A stretch of 5,377 nt of DNA from Phycisphaerae bacterium. Its GTDB lineage: Bacteria > Planctomycetota > Phycisphaerae > UBA1845. Shown here in pieces: positions 1-5,295 of this stretch. A program made the translations under genes and the position numbers. The stretch is from positions 1-5,377 of the forward strand of contig BQJS01000254.1 of NCBI GenBank assembly GCA_021604825.1, given 5' to 3'. Each line of letters starts with the position of its first letter. Within the stretch, counting starts at the first letter, position 1. Under the pieces are notes generated by a model. That model did not search any database. It saw only the letters and a program-made list of their open reading frames with translations, and was not told the origin of the DNA.

Positions 1-58
1 GTCCGCCGTTATCAGAACCACCATTATCTGAGCCGCCATTATCCCCACCACCGTTATT
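1..58 (-). repeat. 15-bp in-frame tandem repeat encoding DNGGS units
   Basis: Read on the minus strand, units fall at 58-44 (degenerate, NNGGG), 43-29 (DNGGS), 28-14 (DNGGS) and 13-1 (DNGG, cut by the window edge). Copies differ mainly at third codon positions: GGC/GGT, AAT/AAC and TCA/TCT. This suggests that the amino-acid pattern is maintained and that the array is not a very recent expansion. It forms the linker directly after the lipidated cysteine. The full copy number is unknown because the window ends inside the array. Confidence 0.85.
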
Positions 59-142
59 TGGCGGCGCAGACATTTCGCATGCCGTTAGCGACAACGCCCC
101 CAAAAGGGCGACCGAAAGAAAACCCATCCGTAGTTTGTTCAT
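1..142 (-). CDS. Lipoprotein, N-terminal part only (gene runs off the left edge)
   Basis: The first 47 codons are visible. They start at the ATG at 142-140 and remain open to the edge. Residues 1-21 form a lipoprotein signal peptide: a basic start (MNKLRMG), a hydrophobic core (about residues 8-19) and the lipobox L19-T20-A21-C22. Signal peptidase II would cut before Cys22, which would then be lipid-modified. Residue +2 is Glu, not Asp, so there is no classical inner-membrane retention signal, although that rule comes from enterobacteria. After Cys22 comes a short polar stretch (EMSAPP), then an Asn/Gly/Asp/Ser repeat linker from residue 29 that continues past the edge. This is probably a flexible tether for a domain not seen here, so function cannot be assigned. 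The ribosome-binding site is weak: GGAA lies about 8 bases before the ATG. A promoter candidate lies at 193-221. Confidence 0.8.
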   Translation of the reverse strand, partial: MNKLRMGFLSVALLGALSLTACEMSAPPNNGGGDNGGSDNGGSDNGG

Positions 143-169
143 GATATTGATTCCGAAACGAATCCAAAC

Positions 170-190
170 CGGTTCAGAAAGCCCGAACCG
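170..190 (-). other. Small stem-loop near the predicted lipoprotein transcript start
   Basis: CGGTTC (170-175) and GAACCG (185-190) can pair around a 9-base loop. The element lies immediately downstream of the candidate -10 at 193-198, so it would sit at the very 5' end of the transcript. No U-tract follows on either strand, so it does not look like a terminator for the upstream kinase gene. It may be an operator or an mRNA 5' stem, or have no role. Confidence 0.3.
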
Positions 191-192
191 TA

Positions 193-221
193 ATTCTAGG
201 AGATGGAATTTGACGATGCAA
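193..221 (-). promoter_or_regulatory. Candidate sigma70-type promoter of the lipoprotein gene
   Basis: On the minus strand, TTGCAT (221-216) as -35 is separated by exactly 17 bases from TAGAAT (198-193) as -10. The -10 matches the TATAAT consensus at 5 of 6 positions and the -35 at 3 of 6. Predicted transcription would start near 186, giving a leader of roughly 45 bases before the ATG at 142. It lies in the 117-base spacer after the kinase gene, a sensible place for a separate promoter. Motif matching only. Confidence 0.4.
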
Positions 222-259
222 TCAATATCAGGATGTGGTCTGGACGTGCTATGACGGCA

Positions 260-1495
260 TCAATTTACGGCTTGCATGATGTTGATCAGGATGGATATCA
301 TTAGCGCAATCGAAACGACGACCAACCAGGTCCACGCTTCGCTGCGCGGTTCTTTTGGATTGAGGTCTTTCGCCGTCGGCGATGAAACCGTGACGCCCGA
401 TTCAGCGAGATCTTTGAGTACGCCGGCATCGTATTTCTTGCGCGCCAGCAGCGGCGCTTCACCTTTGGCAATCGCTTCAAAGTCGATGATGAGTTCGCGC
501 GACGACGGATAGCGATCTTCGCGGCGCTTGGCCATCATGAATTCGATCACTTCCGCCACACCGGCTGACAGCTTCGTGTTCAAATGATCAGGCGGAATGA
601 GCGGTTCCTTCAAGTGCTTGTGCATGACAGCCGACGGTGTCGAACCATCAAACGGAACGCGGCCAGTCACGACATGATAAAACGTCGCCCCGAGCGAATA
701 GATATCTGCACGAAAGTCGATGTTGATCTCGCCGCGAATCTGTTCGGGACTGATGTAGTACGGCGTACCGTATGCCCGCCCCGCTTCCATCTCCGCCACT
801 TTGTAATCGCTAACTTCACGGGCGAGACCCATGTCGGCGAGTTTCACTTCACCGCTGTCGGTGATCATGATGTTCTTGGGTTTCACATCGCGGTGAATGA
901 AACCTCGGGCGTGGGCATGTTCGAGTGCTCGAGCCACACCGAGAATCGTCTCCAACGCCTCATGCTCATCGAGTGGTTTGTTTTCCACGATCTTGTCGTA
1001 CAGCGTACACCCGTCGATATACTCCATGACGAAGTAGTGATAACCACCGGCTTCACCGACATCGATGGCCTGCACGATATTCGGATGATTCAAACGAGCG
1101 GCTGCCCGTCCTTCGCGATAGAACCGATCGACGAATTCCTGATTCTCGCTCATCCGCCGTGGCAGCACCTTCACCGCCACGATGCGATCGAGGCTGAGCT
1201 GCTTGGCCTGGAACACGGTGGCCATCGCCCCTTGCCCGAGCTTCTTGAGAATTTGAAAACCGGGGATCTGCTGGGCCGGACGATACATCGAGTCTTCGTC
1301 CATCGCCTTGGAGAGGCGCTCGATTTGACTCTTCGTCAGATATCCGCAGGAAACCAGGACATCGGCCAATGAAACCGTTTTCCCTTCACCTTCAAGCTCT
1401 TCCTTGCGGTTCTTGCAAAGGGCGATCTCCTCGGACGAGCAGAGTTTCTGCTCGGTGATCTTGCGGATGATATCGGTGTCGTCGCCAACGGTCAT
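260..1495 (-). CDS. Ser/Thr protein kinase (Hanks/PknB type) with N-terminal secretion-ATPase-like segment and C-terminal membrane anchor
   Basis: A 411-residue kinase that transfers phosphate from ATP to Ser/Thr of target proteins. Residues 1-75 resemble the short helical N-terminal module of GspE/PilB-type ATPases (ADVLVSCGYLT at 44-54). The kinase domain runs about 80-340: glycine loop G87-Q-G-A-M-A-T-V94, ATP-binding Lys109 in VAVK, helix-C Glu128, catalytic HRDVKPKN 201-208 with Asp203, metal-binding D221-M-G (Met replaces the usual Phe) and SPE 249-251. All catalytic residues are present, so it should be active. A Pro/Lys-containing linker leads to one hydrophobic helix (about 388-408) that ends three residues before the stop. 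There is thus no external sensor domain and the kinase should face the cytoplasm. The frame is open upstream to a TTG at 1609, but I chose the ATG at 1495 because the upstream part contains a promoter candidate and does not look like family sequence. GGAA lies 10 bases before the ATG. The target is unknown. Confidence 0.9.
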   Translation of the reverse strand: MTVGDDTDIIRKITEQKLCSSEEIALCKNRKEELEGEGKTVSLADVLVSCGYLTKSQIERLSKAMDEDSMYRPAQQIPGFQILKKLGQGAMATVFQAKQLSLDRIVAVKVLPRRMSENQEFVDRFYREGRAAARLNHPNIVQAIDVGEAGGYHYFVMEYIDGCTLYDKIVENKPLDEHEALETILGVARALEHAHARGFIHRDVKPKNIMITDSGEVKLADMGLAREVSDYKVAEMEAGRAYGTPYYISPEQIRGEINIDFRADIYSLGATFYHVVTGRVPFDGSTPSAVMHKHLKEPLIPPDHLNTKLSAGVAEVIEFMMAKRREDRYPSSRELIIDFEAIAKGEAPLLARKKYDAGVLKDLAESGVTVSSPTAKDLNPKEPRSEAWTWLVVVSIALMISILINIMQAVN

Positions 1496-1576
1496 ATGCA
1501 CACGGTTCCGGATGTCGAATAGGCGGTTCGGCTGGACTCGATTGAAATCTGAAAGTTTCCCTGACGAGCGACGGCG

Positions 1577-1605
1577 ATCATAAGTGCCATTGGTGACCCG
1601 TACAA
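1577..1605 (-). promoter_or_regulatory. Candidate sigma70-type promoter of the kinase gene
   Basis: Minus-strand TTGTAC (1605-1600) as -35 lies 17 bases before TATGAT (1582-1577) as -10. The -10 matches consensus at 5 of 6 positions and the -35 at 3 of 6. Transcription would start near 1570, giving a leader of about 75 bases to the ATG at 1495. Because it lies inside the upstream open-frame extension, it favours the ATG start over the TTG at 1609. Motif matching only. Confidence 0.35.
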
Positions 1606-1610
1606 CCAAT
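1589..1610. promoter_or_regulatory. Operator-like palindrome overlapping the kinase -35 element
   Basis: ATTGGT (1589-1594) and ACCAAT (1605-1610) are perfect inverted half-sites separated by 10 bases, with 16-base centre-to-centre spacing. The palindrome covers the candidate -35 (1600-1605) and part of the spacer, where a dimeric repressor would block polymerase. No regulator gene in the window identifies a binding protein. Confidence 0.25.
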
Positions 1611-1719
1611 AATTAACATGGAATGCAAAGTCGGGACCACGGCATCGCCGCAGCCTGTGAGTAAATTCTTGCACACCGGGCCCGATTCACGTCTTGGCGC
1701 TCGCACCGCAACTTAACCC

Positions 1720-1725
1720 ATTATA
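1720..1725 (-). promoter_or_regulatory. Isolated perfect -10 box (TATAAT)
   Basis: Minus-strand TATAAT at 1725-1720 matches the sigma70 -10 consensus fully. At 16-18 bases upstream the sequence is AGGAAG-like, not TTGACA, and there is no TGn extension at the right place. It could be a weak second kinase promoter with a leader of over 200 bases, or chance. Confidence 0.2.
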
Positions 1726-1809
1726 CCCACGCCGATTCCACTCTTCCTAAAATATGTTATCTGCCCAATTAACAAAGTGGTGTCGGATAAAGATCCGCCG
1801 CACCTGCAC

Positions 1810-3027
1810 TCAACTGCGCACAAGCATTCGTCTAAAGATTTCGGCCAATGAAGTGTCACTGTTGTCCATCGTCCGATACTCGGCTTCGATTCTATCAAGT
1901 CGATCGGCATCGAACTCTACAGGCAGCGTATCGTCGAAATCTCCCAAGCCGATGCCGCGCACGATGCCATTGCGAAGGTCCTCCAGGCCGTCACCCGTTG
2001 CAGCCGATACCGCGAGCGCGACCTTGGGCATCTGGTCGAGCATCGCCGCCACTCCGTTACCGGCAGGCAGGTCCGATTTGTGGGCGACCAGAATGTCATG
2101 CTCGCCAATGTTTGCCATCATCGCTTGCATATCACCGGTAATATTCGCCGACCGATCGAATATCCAAATCTGAAGGTTGCTTGACGCCGACGCGGATCGA
2201 CCCCGAAGAATTGCGGTCTCCTCCAACGAGTCCGGGGTTTCGCGCAGACCCGCCGTATCGACCATGGTGATCTCGATTCCATCAATGACCGCCGGCACGG
2301 TCACCCAGTCGCGTGTGGTCCCTTCCGTGTCGGATACGACCACGTGATTGCGGCCGGCGAGCCTGTTAATCAGCGATGACTTTCCGGCATTGGGCGGACC
2401 GAGAACCGAGATCTTTGGCGGCGTAACAAGATGCTTGGCCGGCTGGGAACGCTCGATGAGAGACGTCAACTCTGCTCTGGCAGCCGCTTCTTTCCCCAAG
2501 TCGGACAGATCGATCATTCGAGTGTATGCAGCAGGCAAGATGTCGGCTTGTTTCATCAAAAACATCGCCGCCCGCCGCGTCGTCGTGCGCGTTAGTAGGC
2601 GCATCGCATCGTTTTTGATTTGCGCGGTCCAATCACCTTGCGAATCGAACGACTCATCAATGGAACAGTCATCGGACGAAACGAGCATCGCCCCACGCCG
2701 CGTCAATGTCATTAGCACGCGTTCGACAACGCGGATCCCACCGTGCGCGGAAATGTCCACACCAGCCAACGCACCCGACCGATCGTGCTGTGGGGCTAAG
2801 ATGACTTCATCAATGGTTTCGCGTTCATCGCCGAATGTCCCGAAGTAAAGTCGTCCGGGTGTCGGCGCTTCTGGCAATGGTTGTGTCGATCTTTGTATAC
2901 AAGGCTGGATGAGCGACCAGCAGCGTGCGCCGCGCAGCGCGATGACCGCGATCGCCCCGACACCCGGCGGCGTCAACGGGCAGCATGTGATCGAATCGCG
3001 TTTTGATTGAGGTTCCGTTGCCGTCAT
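1810..3027 (-). CDS. Divergent MnmE/TrmE-family GTPase lacking the C-terminal catalytic Cys motif
   Basis: MnmE with MnmG modifies uridine 34 at the wobble position of certain tRNAs. The N-terminal folate-binding domain is recognisable (TPPGVGAIAVIALRG at 19-33; ISAHGG at 92-97). The G domain has G1 GPPNAGKS 210-217 (with the Asn that binds K+ in MnmE), G2/K-loop EGTTRD 235-240, G3 DTAG 257-260 followed by the family-typical LRET, and G5 SAATG 341-345. G4 is HKSD (316-319) instead of NKxD. At 405 residues it is shorter than the usual roughly 450. The segment normally holding PGEFTxRAF and the NGKxDLxQAEA helix is replaced, and the second half of the helical domain is reduced to about 45 residues. 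The end reads EIFRRMLVRS where active MnmE has a Phe-Cys-Ile-Gly-Lys tail, so the Cys essential for modification is absent. GTP hydrolysis is plausible but tRNA modification is doubtful. The ATG at 3027 has no clear ribosome site; an in-frame stop lies 21 bases upstream. It follows coaX by 48 bases, probably in the same operon. Confidence 0.85.
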   Translation of the reverse strand: MTATEPQSKRDSITCCPLTPPGVGAIAVIALRGARCWSLIQPCIQRSTQPLPEAPTPGRLYFGTFGDERETIDEVILAPQHDRSGALAGVDISAHGGIRVVERVLMTLTRRGAMLVSSDDCSIDESFDSQGDWTAQIKNDAMRLLTRTTTRRAAMFLMKQADILPAAYTRMIDLSDLGKEAAARAELTSLIERSQPAKHLVTPPKISVLGPPNAGKSSLINRLAGRNHVVVSDTEGTTRDWVTVPAVIDGIEITMVDTAGLRETPDSLEETAILRGRSASASSNLQIWIFDRSANITGDMQAMMANIGEHDILVAHKSDLPAGNGVAAMLDQMPKVALAVSAATGDGLEDLRNGIVRGIGLGDFDDTLPVEFDADRLDRIEAEYRTMDNSDTSLAEIFRRMLVRS

Positions 3028-3075
3028 GGTTTCAACCGCGTTGCAGCGCTATTCGGCAAACATGAATGCTTGATG

Positions 3076-3873
3076 CTATCCGCGCATTTCTGCCGCGCGT
3101 TTGATATAGGAGATACCAATGCCCATCAAGCACAAATCAGGCACCCAGCTGTCCACGAAATCCAGATGTTCCTTCAGCGATTCCGCTCCTCCACCGGTCA
3201 GCACAACCTGGTTCCATCGGTTTTCGCTGGTGGCGATCTGCTCGACGATACCGCGAATCGCACCGCATATACCGAAGTGTATCCCGCTCTGGATCGCCGC
3301 GTCGGTCGATTTCCCGATCACATCATCGGAAGACAGTTTCTCAACCATTGGAAGCTGAGCGGTGTGGGTTTTGAGGGATTTGGCTTGAAGTTCAGGACCG
3401 GGCAAGATCGTCCCGCCTTTGAATACGCCATCGTCATCGATCAGATCAATGGTGATAGCACTGCCGACATCGACGATCGTACATCCATGTCCGGTATGGT
3501 CGAAGGCAGCCGCGGCGGTACATACCCGATCGACGCCCACTGACGAAGGATCGGGCACATCCACCTCGATGGGCAAAGGCGAATTCTGCCCCACGACAAA
3601 CGGACGAAGTTCCAATTCGTTTTCGATATGATCAGCCAGCCATCCCGTCACCTCGGGGACAACGGAACCGATGATGATGGCCTGTCGCAATTCGTTTTCG
3701 CACTTGTCGCGCACAACGTCCAGCGCGCGAAACGCGGCCGCCTGATCGGTGGAGTCAACGCGCTCCACATCTTTGACATCGCCATCGACCCAACGGGCCA
3801 ACTTGATCGAGCTATTGCCCACATCGACAACCACCATCGACAAGGGACCGAGATCGCCCACTTGATAATTCAT
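3076..3873 (-). CDS. coaX: Type III pantothenate kinase
   Basis: Phosphorylates pantothenate with ATP, the first committed step of coenzyme A synthesis in the cytoplasm. This is the type III (CoaX) enzyme of the acetate/sugar kinase-Hsc70-actin fold, unrelated to CoaA. Visible motifs are the first phosphate loop DVGNSS at 17-22, the pantothenate-site GVDR at 113-116, the second nucleotide loop DVGSAIT at 135-141 (usually DxGTAxT), GGTILPG at 153-159, TAQLP at 171-175, the IQSG helix at 194-197 and TGGGA at 226-230. Its 265 residues are close to the usual 255-260. The first 12 residues precede the usual start position of the family, and Met13 is an alternative start. I prefer the ATG at 3873 because it overlaps the obg stop (ATGA) and has AGGA 10 bases upstream, whereas Met13 has no ribosome site. 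Confidence 0.93.
   Translation of the reverse strand: MNYQVGDLGPLSMVVVDVGNSSIKLARWVDGDVKDVERVDSTDQAAAFRALDVVRDKCENELRQAIIIGSVVPEVTGWLADHIENELELRPFVVGQNSPLPIEVDVPDPSSVGVDRVCTAAAAFDHTGHGCTIVDVGSAITIDLIDDDGVFKGGTILPGPELQAKSLKTHTAQLPMVEKLSSDDVIGKSTDAAIQSGIHFGICGAIRGIVEQIATSENRWNQVVLTGGGAESLKEHLDFVDSWVPDLCLMGIGISYIKRAAEMRG
3870..3873 (-). promoter_or_regulatory. ATGA stop-start overlap coupling obg and coaX
   Basis: The obg stop TGA (3872-3870) and the coaX start ATG (3873-3871) share the four bases ATGA. AGGA at 3887-3884, inside the obg coding end, lies 10 bases before the coaX ATG. This arrangement usually gives translational coupling by re-initiating ribosomes and strongly indicates one mRNA. 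Confidence 0.8.
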
Positions 3874-4922
3874 GTTCCGTTCGTCCTAAGATGTGGTGGC
3901 ACTGGCAGATCCACCGGCTTTCGTTCGACGGGTTTATGGCGCCCCACCATGGACCACAATCGTTCCTTCAACTCGGAAACCCCAGCCCCGCTCACCGCAC
4001 TGATGCTCAGAACATCTTTGCCAATGGCTTGCGCGAATTCGCGGACCACTTCGTCTGAGTCAGTAAGGTCAGTCTTGTTGGCCACCACGATTTCTTCCTT
4101 GCCGGCCAGAGATTCGCTGTGCTCGCGCAATTCTCGGCGTATGGCATGATAAGCATCGGCAGGCGATTGTTCATCAAGCGGGCAGATGTCGACCATATGC
4201 ACCAAGACGCGGGTACGCTCGATGTGCCGAAGAAACGCGTCGCCCAACCCCGCACCCTCGTGGGCTCCTTCGATCAAACCGGGGATGTCAGCCACGACGA
4301 ATCGCCGGTTGCCCGAAAGCTCCACGATACCGAGTTGTGGTTTGAGCGTGGTAAAAGGATACGCACCGATCTTCGGTCGGGCCTGCGAAATGCGGGAGAG
4401 CAATGTGCTCTTTCCGGCATTGGGCAAACCGACCAAGCCGACGTCGGCGATGAGTTTGAGTTCGAGGCGCAGTTCGCGCGATTCACCGGGTTCGCCGGGT
4501 TCATGATCGCGCGGGGCTTGTTGGGTGGCTGTTGCGAAGGTGACGTTTCCCCTGCCGCCCTTACCGCCTCGGGCGATGCAACATTCCACACCGTCGTCGT
4601 GCAGGTCTTTGACGAGAATATCGGTTGCACGATCGTAAACCAATGTCCCTACGGGCAATTCGATGACCAGATCTTCACCGCAAGCGCCGGTCATGTTGCG
4701 ACCTTCACCGGGTCCACCGTTCTTGGCATTCCAGTGATGCTTGCCCTTGAAGTCGAGGAGGGTTTCGACGGATTCGGCACCTCGCAGGATCACGCTTCCT
4801 CCGTCGCCACCGGTGCCCCCATCGGGACCACCGAACGCGACGAACTTTTCGCGGCGGAAGCTGACGCATCCGTCGCCACCGTTACCGGCTTGCACTACGA
4901 TTTCTGCTTCGTCAATGAACAT
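3870..4922 (-). CDS. obgE: Obg-family GTPase (ribosome assembly, stress and cell-cycle control)
   Basis: Obg binds the 50S subunit and acts in late large-subunit assembly, with links to the (p)ppGpp response. Residues 1-158 form the glycine-rich Obg fold (repeated GGxGG-type turns, for example GGTGGDGGS at 35-43 and GGKGGRGN at 119-126). The G domain follows: G1 GLPNAGKS 165-172, switch PFTTLKP 189-195, G3 DIPGLIEGA 212-220, G4 NKTD 282-285 and G5 SAVSG 308-312. All GTPase motifs are intact. At 350 residues it has only a short proline-rich tail after the G domain, so it is the form without the OCT domain of Firmicutes and lacks the long acidic tail of Escherichia coli. The ATG at 4922 gives the canonical MFIDEAEI start, though no clear Shine-Dalgarno site is present. 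It lies downstream of rpmA, as in many bacteria, and overlaps coaX by four bases. Confidence 0.97.
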   Translation of the reverse strand: MFIDEAEIVVQAGNGGDGCVSFRREKFVAFGGPDGGTGGDGGSVILRGAESVETLLDFKGKHHWNAKNGGPGEGRNMTGACGEDLVIELPVGTLVYDRATDILVKDLHDDGVECCIARGGKGGRGNVTFATATQQAPRDHEPGEPGESRELRLELKLIADVGLVGLPNAGKSTLLSRISQARPKIGAYPFTTLKPQLGIVELSGNRRFVVADIPGLIEGAHEGAGLGDAFLRHIERTRVLVHMVDICPLDEQSPADAYHAIRRELREHSESLAGKEEIVVANKTDLTDSDEVVREFAQAIGKDVLSISAVSGAGVSELKERLWSMVGRHKPVERKPVDLPVPPHLRTNGT

Positions 4923-4963
4923 GATTCAATTCTGGTTGCGGTTGCGCGTCACGACCCGCGCGC

Positions 4964-4993
4964 AAAAAAAGAGGGCTTTCACTTAGCCCTCTT
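4964..4993 (-). terminator. Rho-independent terminator after rpmA
   Basis: On the minus strand a perfect 9-bp stem, AAGAGGGCT (4993-4985) with AGCCCTCTT (4977-4969), encloses a 7-base loop. A run of seven T (4970-4964) begins in the last two stem bases. It is a textbook intrinsic terminator for transcription leaving rpmA. It lies 56 bases after the rpmA stop and only 41 bases before the obg start. On the plus strand the stem is followed by only two T, so it should act in one direction. Confidence 0.92.
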
Positions 4994-5049
4994 GGAATAT
5001 CCGAATTGGCAAATCTCGACGGGCCAAGCGACCTTAATTGCAGCGAAGG

Positions 5050-5295
5050 TCAGTTGGCCGACGGAATCACCCGAACCTTGCGACCTTTAAACTCAACGTT
5101 GCCATCGCACAGGGCGAATAGCGTGTAGTCACTACCGCAGCCGACATGGCGACCGGGGATGAACTTGGTACCGCACTGACGCACGATGATCGACCCCGTC
5201 TGGACGACTTCGCCACCGTATTTCTTCACACCGCGGTATTGAGGGTTACTGTCACGACCGTTTCGCGATGAACCCTGTCCCTTTTTATGTGCCAT
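5050..5295 (-). CDS. rpmA: 50S ribosomal protein bL27
   Basis: bL27 is a component of the large subunit; its N-terminal tail reaches towards the peptidyl transferase centre. The 81 residues start [16 protein letters not shown], the highly conserved signature, followed by GVKKYGG, the [10 protein letters not shown] segment (family RQRGT, here Cys for Arg) and [12 protein letters not shown]. The N-terminus directly follows Met, with no cleavable extension of the Firmicutes type. I start at the ATG at 5295, not the TTG one codon upstream, because MAHKKG is the universal start and GGAG lies 7 bases before this ATG. The start overlaps the stop of the gene to its right. A strong terminator follows. 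Confidence 0.98.
   Translation of the reverse strand: MAHKKGQGSSRNGRDSNPQYRGVKKYGGEVVQTGSIIVRQCGTKFIPGRHVGCGSDYTLFALCDGNVEFKGRKVRVIPSAN

Larger units (their letters stand above)
142..230. repeat. 11-bp perfect inverted repeat flanking the lipoprotein promoter region
   Basis: On the plus strand TGATATTGATT at 142-152 is the exact reverse complement of AATCAATATCA at 220-230. The arms are 67 bases apart. One arm abuts and overlaps the start codon of the lipoprotein gene. The other ends at the upstream side of the candidate -35 element. It could be a pair of operator half-sites or chance; there is no direct evidence of function. Confidence 0.45.
1496..1809. other. 314-base non-coding spacer between the MnmE-like gene and the kinase
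   Basis: No supported gene, tRNA or strong terminator is seen here. Going left from the MnmE-like stop, there is a small hairpin (CGGAT 1784-1788 with ATCCG 1793-1797, loop AAAG) without a U-tract. A perfect TATAAT -10 follows at 1725-1720 but has no convincing -35. A better-spaced promoter candidate lies at 1577-1605 and overlaps a palindrome at 1589-1610. The bases from 1609 to 1496 are open in the kinase frame, but I treat them as leader sequence. The length of the spacer suggests that the kinase is transcribed separately from the obg-coaX-mnmE cluster. Confidence 0.6.

Noticed and set aside
584..1372. Plus-strand open frame of 262 codons opposite the kinase
   Set aside because: It is antisense to well-conserved kinase motifs and His/Arg-rich in a way typical of a shadow frame, with no recognisable domain.
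1496..1609. 38-codon upstream extension of the kinase from a TTG
   Set aside because: There is no ribosome-binding site before the TTG, the composition is Arg-rich and unlike family sequence, and a promoter candidate lies inside it. The ATG at 1495 is preferred.
1784..1797. Hairpin after the MnmE-like gene as a terminator
   Set aside because: The stem has only 5 bp and no U-tract follows on the minus strand.
2380..2395. 16-base direct repeat identical to 4410-4425
   Set aside because: Both copies encode the PNAGK P-loop of the two GTPases in the same frame and with the same codons. Shared motif and codon bias explain it without any repeat element.
3007..3543. Plus-strand open frame opposite coaX and the start of the MnmE-like gene
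   Set aside because: It overlaps two real genes on the other strand and shows no family features.
3838..3873. The 12 extra N-terminal residues of CoaX as a separate leader or wrong start
   Set aside because: The ATGA overlap and AGGA site favour the longer start; there is no evidence of a signal peptide or other function.
4119..5090. Long plus-strand open frame of 323 codons opposite obg
   Set aside because: It lies antisense to a certain obg, runs through the terminator, and its translation resembles no family. Open antisense frames are common opposite GC-biased genes.
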